From positions 1-35,058 of IMG/VR virus record IMGVR_UViG_3300027899_000421: a stretch of 35,058 bases of DNA; one strand, given 5' to 3'. The notes under the pieces were generated by a model. The model was not told where the DNA came from. It saw only the letters and a program-made list of their open reading frames with translations, and did no database searches. A program made the translations under genes and the position numbers. The DNA comes from a virus. Positions 20,537 through 28,969 of this stretch are shown here, piece after piece (within the stretch, counting starts at the first letter, position 1; each line of letters begins with the position of its first letter).

Positions 20537-21522
20537 TATTCTTTACTCCAAACATCGTTCCATGAACCACTTAAGGCGCCCTTGGCATAATCAGTAACTC
20601 TATTCTCAAAGAAGTTACCATGAACTGGAGCATTAATCATCTCTTCTACCCAAGGTAATGGATTCTTTTTAACTTTAAATATACCTTTCATACCTAGACT
20701 AATTAAACGTCTATCAGCTATATATCTAATATAGGTTTTAACATCATCGGCTTTAAGTTCTCTCATATCACCTTCAGCATAACATAGGTCAATAAACTTA
20801 TCTTCTAATTCAACCATCTTTTCTGCAATGGTATAGATTTTACCCTTTAATTCATCATTCCAAATCTCATTGTTTTCTTTAATGAATTCTTTAAATAATC
20901 TAATCATATTCTCAGCATGCATTGTTTCATCAACAATAGACCAAGTAACAATCTGACCCATGCCCTTCATCAAACCATGACGAGGGAAGTTGAGCAACAT
21001 AATGAATGAACTAAATAACTGCATGCCTTCAGTGAAAGCAGAAAAGACAGCAATATGACGAGCAGTAGACTCAAGTGTACCATTTTTCGAACTAAGATCC
21101 AAAACATAATCGTGTTTGTCTTTCATGGCCTGGTATTCTAGGAACTGATTATATGTAGATTCAGGTAATCCTAGAGTTTCAATTAGATGACTATAAGCCG
21201 CGATGTGTAATGCTTCACGCGCAGCAAAGCCCATCAGCATCATTCTAATTTCTGGTTGTGGGAAATATGGTAGATAGTTCTTAACATAACCACCCGCCAC
21301 ATCAATATCACCTTGAGTAAAGAACCTAAAGATATTAGTTAGGAAGTCTTTCTCATTCTTATTAAGTTTCTTTTTCCAATCCTTTACGTCTTCCATCATT
21401 GGTACTTCAGTATGCAACCAATGCGCTTGCTCATGTTGTAACCATGCGTCATACGCCCATGGGTAGTTAAATGGTTTGAAGTAACTACGCTCTGACATTA
21501 AATTCGATTTATTCTTAACCAT
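20536..21522 (-). CDS. nrdB: Ribonucleoside-diphosphate reductase beta subunit (class Ia)
   Basis: NrdB houses the di-iron centre and tyrosyl radical that starts ribonucleotide reduction. The first metal ligand Asp (FFTQGDIDV) lies exactly 31 residues before the second (AAREALHIAAY), the same spacing as Asp84/Glu115 in E. coli; the His three residues later and the radical Tyr seven residues later are also conserved. Additional ligands occur in SIVDETMHAENMIRLF. The length of 328 aa is slightly short but normal for phages. It lies 6 nt downstream of nrdA and provides dNTPs for phage DNA synthesis. Confidence 0.96.
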   Translation of the reverse strand: MVKNKSNLMSERSYFKPFNYPWAYDAWLQHEQAHWLHTEVPMMEDVKDWKKKLNKNEKDFLTNIFRFFTQGDIDVAGGYVKNYLPYFPQPEIRMMLMGFAAREALHIAAYSHLIETLGLPESTYNQFLEYQAMKDKHDYVLDLSSKNGTLESTARHIAVFSAFTEGMQLFSSFIMLLNFPRHGLMKGMGQIVTWSIVDETMHAENMIRLFKEFIKENNEIWNDELKGKIYTIAEKMVELEDKFIDLCYAEGDMRELKADDVKTYIRYIADRRLISLGMKGIFKVKKNPLPWVEEMINAPVHGNFFENRVTDYAKGALSGSWNDVWSKE

Positions 21523-21528
21523 TTTATC

Positions 21529-23325
21529 TTATCCTTCGCAAGCTAAACATTCATTGCCTTCAGCTAGCGATCTTAAATCGATCTCTGCGATGACTTCTCT
21601 TTCAATCTTTTTACTTACCTTGTCTGCTTTAGCAATCTTATCAGAACGGCAGTAATACATAGTCTTAAGTTTATTTTTCCACGCCATGAAGTGAACTGCA
21701 TGAATATACTTAATGTTGCTATCTGGTCTAAAGAATACATTTAAGCTTTGTGCCTGATCTATATATTCTTGACGATCAGCAGCATGTTGTACTACCCAAC
21801 GTTGATCGATCTCCATTGATGTTTTATAAACGTCCTTAGTATAATCATCCATCCAGGTTAGATGCTGTACTGAACCATCATTAGCAATAATAGAAGACCA
21901 TGTTTCGTCATACCATCCATCATTATGGTTTTCTGCTTCAGCTTTAACTACTTTATCTAGGAACTGGTTCTTATGTAAATGAGATCCACTTAGAGTATCT
22001 TGTCTATAAGCATTAGCCCTGAAAGGTTCGATACTAGGACTAGTGTTCCCCATGAGAATAGAACTGGAAGCGTTAGGAGCAATAGCCATAAGATGAGAAA
22101 AACGATTGCCTGTTCCAATTGCGTCTGGCGCCTCGCCGCGTTCTTGACCCAATACTTTGTTTGCTTCATCTAGTTTACCTCTAACATGTTTGAATATGCC
22201 TTTATTTAATCCTGTTGCTAACGCGCTTTCCCAGGGAATTCCTTTCTTTTGGAGTAACGCATGCCATCCCAAAGCACCGATACCAATAGAACGCTCACGA
22301 CTGGCACTATAGCGAGCACGAGCAATGGTATCAGGAGCATTGTCAATAAAATATTGTAAAACATTATCAAGCATTTCAGCAATATCTTTAAGAAAGAGAG
22401 GATCTTTTTTCCAATTATCATAGTACTCCAAGTTTAGTGAGGATAAACAACATACTGCTGTTCGTTCTTCATTCGTAGGTAAAATAATCTCTGAACATAG
22501 GTTCGATTGATGAACCTTAAGACCAAGATCTTTTAAGTGTTGAGGTAATTTACGGTTTGACTCATCAATAAAATGTAGATAAGGTTCACCAGTTTGCATA
22601 CGTAACTCAAGTATTTCTTGCCATAATGCCTTTGCAGATACGGTCTCACGAACTTCATTTGAATGCGGATCAATAAGATCCCATGAATCGTCTGCTATAG
22701 CATCTAACATACACGCTTCAATAATATCCATAAACTTATCAGAGATATTAACGCCGTGGTGTAGATTAAGTGCCTTCATATTCTGATCGCCAGTAGCTTT
22801 ACGCATCTGAATGAACTGCATAATATCAGGATGGTCAATGTTTAGGTACGCTGCATATGAACCACGACGAGTCTTACCTTGACGATAAGCCAATGACGAT
22901 GCATCATAGATCTTTAAGTGTGGCATAACACCAGTAGAGATTGCATCAGCAGAACGGATACCGAAACCGATACCTACACCGCCTCCCATCATTGACAACC
23001 AATTGGTCTCTGATAGATTATCTACTAAACCTTCCGCAGTATCTTCAATATAATTCAGGAAACATGAAATAGGTAAGCCGCGCTTAGAACGGCCAAAAGA
23101 TAGGATAGGAGTGGCGTAAGATAACCAGTGCTTAGATGAATACTCATAAAGACGCTGAGCATGCTCAGGATTGGAACCAAACGTGCTACTAACATATGCA
23201 AATCTTTCTTGTGGGCTAGTTTCGTCATCTCTTAAATAACTCTCCTTTAGTCTAATTCTTCCTAATTCATCAAACAATGAATCACGTGAATAGTCTACAT
23301 TTATACCGTGGACGGTTTGTTCCAT
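21529..23325 (-). CDS. nrdA: Ribonucleoside-diphosphate reductase alpha subunit (short form)
   Basis: This catalytic subunit reduces ribonucleotides to deoxyribonucleotides. The catalytic Asn-Cys-Glu triad is intact (SNLCSEIILP), as are the redox Cys pair partners (PISCFLNYIED and AVCCLSSLNLE) and a C-terminal CxxC tail (ECLACEG) for re-reduction. At 598 aa it is much shorter than the ~750 aa of T4 or E. coli NrdA. It opens near the start of the barrel domain and appears to lack the N-terminal ATP cone, so dATP feedback inhibition would be lost, as in some other phage reductases. It pairs with nrdB 6 nt downstream. Confidence 0.95.
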   Translation of the reverse strand: MEQTVHGINVDYSRDSLFDELGRIRLKESYLRDDETSPQERFAYVSSTFGSNPEHAQRLYEYSSKHWLSYATPILSFGRSKRGLPISCFLNYIEDTAEGLVDNLSETNWLSMMGGGVGIGFGIRSADAISTGVMPHLKIYDASSLAYRQGKTRRGSYAAYLNIDHPDIMQFIQMRKATGDQNMKALNLHHGVNISDKFMDIIEACMLDAIADDSWDLIDPHSNEVRETVSAKALWQEILELRMQTGEPYLHFIDESNRKLPQHLKDLGLKVHQSNLCSEIILPTNEERTAVCCLSSLNLEYYDNWKKDPLFLKDIAEMLDNVLQYFIDNAPDTIARARYSASRERSIGIGALGWHALLQKKGIPWESALATGLNKGIFKHVRGKLDEANKVLGQERGEAPDAIGTGNRFSHLMAIAPNASSSILMGNTSPSIEPFRANAYRQDTLSGSHLHKNQFLDKVVKAEAENHNDGWYDETWSSIIANDGSVQHLTWMDDYTKDVYKTSMEIDQRWVVQHAADRQEYIDQAQSLNVFFRPDSNIKYIHAVHFMAWKNKLKTMYYCRSDKIAKADKVSKKIEREVIAEIDLRSLAEGNECLACEG

Positions 23326-23339
23326 AATTACCTCAGTTG

Positions 23340-23753
23340 TTATTTTGTTCTTTCGGCTACTAATTTTCTTAAACTTGATGATGAGAAACGGTGTTCTCTT
23401 TTGTTGAAGTATAATTGAATTCCTCGGCGCTTACAAATATCTTTCCCCGTAAAATCTTTATCTCTATACTCATCACCTAGTACTCTTATATCTATATGAA
23501 ACATTTCTAGGATATCTTCAAGATCCCTTTCAGTCTCATATACTACTACTTCATCTACATATTTTACTGCACTTAATTGTACTTGTCGTTCTACAATAGT
23601 TTGTACTGGAGAATTCTTTTCAGATCTATCTATAGACGGGTCTGTTTGTAATCCACAAATAAGATAATCACAATGTTCCTTTGCTTCCCTTAACATAGCA
23701 ACATGGCCAGAATGTAATAAATCAAATGTACTACATGTAAATCCAACTATCAT
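23340..23753 (-). CDS. TagD-like glycerol-3-phosphate/sugar cytidylyltransferase
   Basis: The nucleotidyltransferase motif HxGH is at LLHSGHVAML (residue 13-22), following MIVGFTCSTFD. A central segment (ERQVQLSAVKYVDEVVVYET) and the C-terminal HRFSSSSLRKLV (in place of RTEGISTT) match the small TagD/adenylyltransferase family (about 130-140 aa). It would activate glycerol-3-phosphate, ethanolamine phosphate or a sugar phosphate with CTP or ATP. Its start overlaps the glf stop (ATGA), linking it to the sugar genes upstream. Substrate is uncertain. Confidence 0.85.
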   Translation of the reverse strand: MIVGFTCSTFDLLHSGHVAMLREAKEHCDYLICGLQTDPSIDRSEKNSPVQTIVERQVQLSAVKYVDEVVVYETERDLEDILEMFHIDIRVLGDEYRDKDFTGKDICKRRGIQLYFNKREHRFSSSSLRKLVAERTK

Positions 23754-24766
23754 AATGTATTTCTCTTCAAAAATTCTTTAGCAGTAGAAAATGCTGATGA
23801 TATTGCCATGTCCATATCTATGTAGACATACATACCACAGCGACCAATAAACTCCATATTAGGAGGTGTCATTTCTCTGTACTTTTTATATATATCTCTG
23901 TTTGTGCCTTCCAAATCCTTAACTGGATAATATCTTTCAAAATTATTTTCTTTATAATCACATGGTTCTTCATAAGTAATACTGGTCATAGAGTCGTTAA
24001 CTCCATGCTCAGGGAAGTTTTTCCATTCTGTCATTCTTGTATATGGACCGCTATGAGTAAAGTTAACACAAGGAACTGGAAGCAAAACAGGACTAGGTAT
24101 ATCCACGTGATGGAATTTAATTGACCGATATGGTAACTCGCCATGCACATAATCAAAATACTGATCGATTGGCATACTATTGAATATAAAATCATACTGT
24201 GCGTTTGACTCTTTATCATACTCTACTCCTAGTTGTACATCAATATCATCATGGTCAAAAATGTTTTGAAATACTTTTGTATAACCATGTTTTGGCATCA
24301 TTTGATAACGATCATTTGGGAAATACAATTCATTCATATCATCACGAATAGGTACGCGAGATAGGATAGATGGATCAAGTTCCTCAATCTCTTTACCCCA
24401 CATCTTTTTGGTATATGGTCGAATGAATGTGTCGATGATATTCTCTTCACCAACAATTTCTTTAGTTTCTTTATTGACTGGAAGTGTAACATAACGACCA
24501 TCCTTAAGGATAGCTTTTACTTTATGTTGATATGGTACCCATTCACCAAACCGACGTAACCAATTAACTACACCTAAATTATTTGTATGAAAGATATGAG
24601 GACCATATTTGTGAATACGAATGCCATGCTCATTTTCATAGTCATAACAATTACCAGCAATATGGTCTCTCTTATCAATCACTGTTATAAAATGACCAGC
24701 ATCAGCAAGTGTACGTGCAATTGCTGCTCCCGAAAAACCTGCTCCTACAACTAATATTTTAGACAT
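23750..24766 (-). CDS. glf: UDP-galactopyranose mutase
   Basis: Glf converts UDP-galactopyranose to UDP-galactofuranose using reduced FAD. The Rossmann dinucleotide fold opens KILVVGAGFSGAAIARTLAD, followed by the family signature VIDKRDHIAGNCYDYEN and GIRIHKYGPHIFHTNN. Later blocks FIRPYTKKMWGKE and YFPNDRYQMMPKHGYTKVF, and a C-terminal EFIGRCGMYVYIDMD, fit the enzyme. The length (338 aa) is slightly shorter than the usual ~370. It overlaps the upstream GT-like gene by 16 nt. With galE and the GT-like protein it forms a galactofuranose route in the phage. Confidence 0.95.
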   Translation of the reverse strand: MSKILVVGAGFSGAAIARTLADAGHFITVIDKRDHIAGNCYDYENEHGIRIHKYGPHIFHTNNLGVVNWLRRFGEWVPYQHKVKAILKDGRYVTLPVNKETKEIVGEENIIDTFIRPYTKKMWGKEIEELDPSILSRVPIRDDMNELYFPNDRYQMMPKHGYTKVFQNIFDHDDIDVQLGVEYDKESNAQYDFIFNSMPIDQYFDYVHGELPYRSIKFHHVDIPSPVLLPVPCVNFTHSGPYTRMTEWKNFPEHGVNDSMTSITYEEPCDYKENNFERYYPVKDLEGTNRDIYKKYREMTPPNMEFIGRCGMYVYIDMDMAISSAFSTAKEFLKRNTL

Positions 24767-25797
24767 GCATCAATCTCCGCTTTTTGTTTTGCTTTATCTA
24801 AAGGATGTAGTTTATATATGGCTGCTTTCTGATCATCAGCAACATCTTCTAATTCACGATCATTCATGTTTACGATATCTTTTGCTTGAATATTAGCAAG
24901 ACTTTCATCTCCATAATATAAGATCATTTCTTTTGGATCACCAATCAAAATAGAACCTGCATCCGCAACTTGTAATGGACGGGCTCTCCACCAACCAGAT
25001 CCCGCATGGAAGTAACCTGGCATTAGAATACCCCATTGTTGAGAGTAGATGGATACCATTACGTCTTCTGTTACACGATCCTGACCATCCTTACGTGAAC
25101 CATATTGTTTTAATGGCCATGTTGTCTTATCTAAGCCTTGAGCCTTCAACCATTTCTTAGTCTTATCTTGTACAAGACCAGCAAAGTTGAATACACGTTC
25201 TTTAACTGGAGTGTCATCAAAGAATAATGTACCACCTATTTCTTCTGGTTTACGATTCAAGTGATAAGGATTTGGATTATAAGAGAATAGTAACTCTTTA
25301 GGATAATCAATCAAGAGCCCCAGGTCACCCCCAGAGAATGCAGATATCAACATACGATTAGTTTTAGAAGCCACTTTTTGTATTGAACCTATCAATACAT
25401 CAGCATAGTTTTCAACATCATCTGGAATTGATGCATGACCATCTTTAACGTACTTACGGAATAGTTTCTCTTTGTCTTCTAGAGCTAATAGACCAGAGTA
25501 GATTGAATCTACTTGCCAATCATCAAATGCTAGAATACAATTTGGTTTGACATGGATTGCCCATAGAGCGTTATAGACAAACCCAGCAAACCCAGATGGA
25601 TTATGAATGAAACAGATTACCTCATCATATTCATCTAGTGATTCACCGATATTTACTGCTCGTTGTGTTACCGTATGGCCCATATCCTCTAGACAATGAA
25701 TCAATGAGTAATGTGATGGAACTACTTTAAGCTGCTGAGACTCATAGAAGTCCTTTGTGCATTGTAACTTATTCATTCCCGTAATCAATATATTCAT
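24751..25797 (-). CDS. Putative glycosyltransferase-like phage protein (348 aa)
   Basis: No certain family is visible. The N-terminal MNILITGMNKLQCTKDF and NPSGFAGFVYNALWAIHVKP resemble the first Rossmann-like domain of GT-B glycosyltransferases. The C-terminal GILMPGYFHAGSGWWRARPL and QVADAGSILIGDPKEM resemble the sugar-nucleotide-binding half of that fold. Its context with glf and galE supports a sugar-transfer role, possibly with UDP-galactofuranose as donor. I recognise similar uncharacterised proteins in T4-like marine phages. It heads the long operon behind promoter copy 7. Confidence 0.6.
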   Translation of the reverse strand: MNILITGMNKLQCTKDFYESQQLKVVPSHYSLIHCLEDMGHTVTQRAVNIGESLDEYDEVICFIHNPSGFAGFVYNALWAIHVKPNCILAFDDWQVDSIYSGLLALEDKEKLFRKYVKDGHASIPDDVENYADVLIGSIQKVASKTNRMLISAFSGGDLGLLIDYPKELLFSYNPNPYHLNRKPEEIGGTLFFDDTPVKERVFNFAGLVQDKTKKWLKAQGLDKTTWPLKQYGSRKDGQDRVTEDVMVSIYSQQWGILMPGYFHAGSGWWRARPLQVADAGSILIGDPKEMILYYGDESLANIQAKDIVNMNDRELEDVADDQKAAIYKLHPLDKAKQKAEIDACLKY

Positions 25798-25810
25798 AAA
25801 ATCTCCAACG

Positions 25811-26746
25811 TTAAATGATATTATATACTAAACTTGAATTAAAGTACACATCTTTTAGTACATCTCTTTTTAATTCTACTTCATAAGCAGATCTACACAT
25901 ATCTTCTAGAGTATGAGTAATTCGTAACCCATCAAATTGATTATCAACAGTAAGAATTGCAGGATCACCGGCTCTTCTTTCAGCCATAAACACTTTAAAG
26001 TCTTTGCCTGATACATTTTTCATGGTCTCAATAACATCTTCTACTGAGTAACCTTTACCTGAACCGATACACTCATATGGAGTATTCTTAGGTCCAGTTG
26101 CAATAGCAACTTCAATGGCTGAAGCTAAATCTACAACGTGGATATAATCACGAACACATGTACCATCTGGTGTATCATAATCAGAACCAAAAATACACAT
26201 ACTTTTCCTAGTACCAACCGCGCATTCAGCCGCGATACGGATCAAGTGAGTAGCAGTTCCTTGTTGCATATTTTCACCATCAGAACCAGCAACATTAAAG
26301 AAACGGAATATTGTATATCCTTCGGCTTGTTCTTTAATAACATCTTCTGCAGCAACTTTTGATTTTGCATACGGAGATTGAGGATCAAATGCACCAGCAG
26401 TAGAAGCAAAGATGAAATGAGTATCCTTATCGATCTGTGATAACATATTCATAGTGCCATTTAAATTGGTATCATAATAATATGCAGGTTTGCTCATTGA
26501 CTCTTCAACAGAAATAACTCCAGCAAGATGGACAATAGCATCAAACTTTTCATCTACATCTACTCCACGAACATCTGCAAAGATTACACGAGTAACCCAC
26601 TTAGAAACATCATTCTGTTCAAGATTGATGTCTAATCCTATTACTTCATAACCACGCTCAAAAAGCACCTTACAAACGTGAGATCCGATGTATCCGGTGC
26701 ACCCGGTGACTAAAACTTTAGGCTTTTTCATCATTAATTCACTCAT
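25811..26746 (-). CDS. galE: UDP-glucose 4-epimerase-like SDR
   Basis: The NAD-binding motif TGCTGYIGSHVCKVLFERG and the catalytic YxxxK (SPYAKSKVAAED) with the upstream Ser/Thr (FASTAGAFD) mark an extended short-chain dehydrogenase of the GalE type. RDYIHVVDLASAI and YECIGSGKGYSVEDVI are typical GalE blocks. At 311 aa it is shorter than the usual ~338 and its last residues (VYFNSSLVYNII) are encoded by promoter sequence. The ATG at 26746 overlaps the thyX stop; ATGs at 26734 and 26731 are alternatives. It would supply UDP-galactose to glf. Confidence 0.9.
   Translation of the reverse strand: MSELMMKKPKVLVTGCTGYIGSHVCKVLFERGYEVIGLDINLEQNDVSKWVTRVIFADVRGVDVDEKFDAIVHLAGVISVEESMSKPAYYYDTNLNGTMNMLSQIDKDTHFIFASTAGAFDPQSPYAKSKVAAEDVIKEQAEGYTIFRFFNVAGSDGENMQQGTATHLIRIAAECAVGTRKSMCIFGSDYDTPDGTCVRDYIHVVDLASAIEVAIATGPKNTPYECIGSGKGYSVEDVIETMKNVSGKDFKVFMAERRAGDPAILTVDNQFDGLRITHTLEDMCRSAYEVELKRDVLKDVYFNSSLVYNII
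25820..25849 (-). promoter_or_regulatory. Early-type phage promoter (copy 7), inside galE 3' end
   Basis: GTGTACTTTAATTC (25849-25836), 10 nt, then TATAAT (25825-25820), 22 nt upstream of the ATG at 25797. Unlike the other copies it lies within a coding frame: it encodes the last residues of GalE before the stop at 25811. It heads the operon running through glf, nrdAB and probably into the curli-like block. Confidence 0.87.
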
Positions 26747-27419
26747 TTACGAAGTCTCCTACCATTGGGAATATTGCTGCTATAGCACATGCACACTCTC
26801 TTGCTACTTCCACGTGTTCTTTCTGAGTACCATTACCAGAACGAACTTCAATAAAATGGATCCAAGAACGTAAAGTACCATTCATGTACATACGAGAAGT
26901 AGTTAAACCTTCAGGAAGAACTGCTCGTGCTTGTTCCTTAGCGATACCATTAGTAATTGCCCAATTATATATCTCGCGAACATTACGAATAAGTTCTAAT
27001 TGTTTCATATTCCATAATTCTTTAAGTTCACGATCTTCAGTCTCTACTGAATTCTGACGATTGACTGTATCTTGAAGACGAGCTTCACGAGTTACAAAGT
27101 CTAGATCTTTAGTTGGATCTGCGTATCGTTGACTGAACTCTTGGAATGAGAATGAACGATGACGTAGGATTTGTCTAGCAATATCACGAGTAGTTTCAAT
27201 CTCCATACAAACTGAAACCATTTCTAGTGGTGACCAATGAGCATGCTTAATAAGATACTTAATCAACTTTTCTGCAGTCTCCATATTAAGTTGATTACTA
27301 GGATTGGAAACTCGGGCACAGAATGCAATAAGATCCTGTACATTTTCCAGCCCATCTTCAACCATCTCATCTGCTGGTTTACTATAACTAATTAACTTTG
27401 CTTTCACACTTTTCTCCAT
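26739..27419 (-). CDS. thyX: FAD-dependent thymidylate synthase
   Basis: ThyX makes dTMP from dUMP using methylene-THF and FAD. The signature RHRx7S is at RHRSFSFQEFSQRYADP (around residue 83-99), with a typical C-terminal block ARAVLPEGLTTSRMYMNGTL containing the conserved Arg and Leu residues. The length (226 aa) is normal. It overlaps the primase stop by 16 nt and is followed by galE. As a folate user it links to the formate-THF ligase gene in the same window; unlike ThyA it regenerates THF directly. Confidence 0.96.
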   Translation of the reverse strand: MEKSVKAKLISYSKPADEMVEDGLENVQDLIAFCARVSNPSNQLNMETAEKLIKYLIKHAHWSPLEMVSVCMEIETTRDIARQILRHRSFSFQEFSQRYADPTKDLDFVTREARLQDTVNRQNSVETEDRELKELWNMKQLELIRNVREIYNWAITNGIAKEQARAVLPEGLTTSRMYMNGTLRSWIHFIEVRSGNGTQKEHVEVARECACAIAAIFPMVGDFVNE

Positions 27420-28420
27420 TCATTGTATCTAAGTAATGCTGCTAAACCTTGGTAGGTGTTTTTATTTATGGTTTCTAAAATGTCCTCTGGGGATTTACCA
27501 GATAAAACCATCTCATTAATATCTTTCTCTGTTACATTATCTGGCCATAAACAAATAGAATAACCTTTGTCAATATAACCTTTTACTTGCTTCATAATTT
27601 CTTTATTGCGTGGTTCATTATCAGGAATTAGAGTTACATTAGACTTAATACTTCTAAAGATCTCGATATCAAGAGTAGAACCTGCTACTGCCAAACCATT
27701 AGGTAGGAATAATGAATCGATTGGACCTTCAGTAACATACACTCGTTTAGAATAGTCTACTCTTTCTAGACCATAAACCTTTTCGGCATCATCATCAATC
27801 TTAATAGAGAAGTACTTAGGTTCCTCATTACCAAATGCTCGACCTTGAAACATGAAACACTTACCATGCTCATTAAAGAATGGGATAACCAAACGAGGTA
27901 CATCATTCTCCATGTTAGAGAATTTATTCTTACCAAGAGCAGTGTTAGTAAATGTTTTAAACTTAGGAGCAAAGTAGAATAGATTCCACTTATCTCTAGG
28001 GATCTTACGTTTGATTAGGTATGCTAAAGCAGGATGGGTTACTGGTAATCTATCAACAGAATCAATAGAATCCAAGATACCATCTTTTAGTTCTACAGGA
28101 TAGATGTCCTCTAGGGTTACTTTCACGTGATCATTATGATTTGATGTGTTCTCTTTATAGCGTTCAAGTACATAGTCTGCATAGAGACCAGAATCAATAC
28201 GTTTTAAGAGATTACCGAAGTTACATGATAGACCACAGTTATGACACTTATACATAAGAACTGTCTTATGAAGCATTACATAACCACGGGCTTTGCGGGG
28301 GTCTTTCTTAGAGTCACCACATACGGGACAGGAGAAGTTCCAATAATTAGCGGACTTCTGTTTGAAGTTTCTTAGTTTGTACGACAGTAATGAAACAAAC
28401 TTGGTATCAATATAAAGCAT
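27404..28420 (-). CDS. DNA primase, T4 gp61-like
   Basis: The primase makes RNA primers for lagging-strand synthesis. The N-terminal zinc-binding domain shows CPVCGDSKK and KCHNCGLSC pairs (residues 31-68). The central TOPRIM region includes RVYVTEGPIDSLFLP with the key Glu, and VTLIPDNEPRNK with the acidic metal-binding cluster. The architecture and 338 aa length match T4 gp61 (342 aa). I use the ATG at 28420, preceded by GGAG; a GTG at 28432 is part of that ribosome site. It heads the unit behind promoter copy 8 with thyX and galE. Confidence 0.93.
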   Translation of the reverse strand: MLYIDTKFVSLLSYKLRNFKQKSANYWNFSCPVCGDSKKDPRKARGYVMLHKTVLMYKCHNCGLSCNFGNLLKRIDSGLYADYVLERYKENTSNHNDHVKVTLEDIYPVELKDGILDSIDSVDRLPVTHPALAYLIKRKIPRDKWNLFYFAPKFKTFTNTALGKNKFSNMENDVPRLVIPFFNEHGKCFMFQGRAFGNEEPKYFSIKIDDDAEKVYGLERVDYSKRVYVTEGPIDSLFLPNGLAVAGSTLDIEIFRSIKSNVTLIPDNEPRNKEIMKQVKGYIDKGYSICLWPDNVTEKDINEMVLSGKSPEDILETINKNTYQGLAALLRYNEWRKV

Positions 28421-28442
28421 ATAATTCTCCACTCATATGAAG

Positions 28443-28472
28443 ATTATACACTATATTCTATTTAATGTACAC
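28443..28472 (-). promoter_or_regulatory. Early-type phage promoter (copy 8)
   Basis: GTGTACATTAAATA (28472-28459), 10 nt, then TATAAT (28448-28443), 22 nt upstream of the primase ATG at 28420. The 3' end of the upstream box diverges slightly from the other copies. It divides the virion-gene region from the replication genes. Confidence 0.85.
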
Positions 28473-28492
28473 TACTTTTTACATTAAATTTA

Positions 28493-28522
28493 TTGTACTT
28501 TAATTCTTTTTGATGATATTAT
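28493..28522 (+). promoter_or_regulatory. Opposite-strand copy of the early-type promoter
   Basis: On the plus strand TTGTACTTTAATTC (28493-28506) is followed by exactly 10 nt and TATTAT (28517-28522). It matches the eight minus-strand copies in sequence and spacing, and lies back to back with copy 8. No plus-strand gene follows, so a transcript would run antisense into the 140-aa gene at 28547. Confidence 0.5.
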
Positions 28523-28546
28523 ATCTATACAGAGGCGGTCAAGTAA

Positions 28547-28969
28547 TTAATTAATTATCTTTTCAGCAAGATAACCGAACACAGTTGCTCCGCCGATAAC
28601 TAACCATCTCCATGTTTCTAAAACATTAACACGAGCAGCTAAGACATTAATCTTAGTTTCGATCTCTTCTTTGATTTCAGCATGGCCTTTGGCAGAAGCA
28701 GCGGCCGATTCAGTCAATCGTTGGTCAATAGCAGCCTCAACTTGATCGATCTTGTCACAGATCTCTCTAGAAACCGTAGTGATACGAGAATGCATCTCTT
28801 TGATGTCATCATCAGTTCTATCATTAATCTTTTCTAAAGAATCTAATCTAGAATCGTGGACGGCAAGAAGCTTACTGATACTATTAGATAGTTCTGTAAG
28901 CTTTTCTATATTAGTATCTAAACGACCTACAACGGATTCTAGGACTTTTACTTGTGCATCAATGGTCAT
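28547..28969 (-). CDS. Coiled-coil protein with C-terminal membrane helix (140 aa)
   Basis: Almost the whole protein is heptad-rich coiled coil (residues 5-115, e.g. LDTNIEKLTELSNSISKLLA), ending in one hydrophobic helix (WRWLVIGGATVFGYLAEKI). This is the layout of XhlA-type haemolysin/holin-associated proteins and of a conserved T4-like marine-phage family. It overlaps the Rz-like gene by 11 nt, so a lysis or membrane-anchoring role is plausible. No motif proves a function. Confidence 0.75.
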   Translation of the reverse strand: MTIDAQVKVLESVVGRLDTNIEKLTELSNSISKLLAVHDSRLDSLEKINDRTDDDIKEMHSRITTVSREICDKIDQVEAAIDQRLTESAAASAKGHAEIKEEIETKINVLAARVNVLETWRWLVIGGATVFGYLAEKIIN

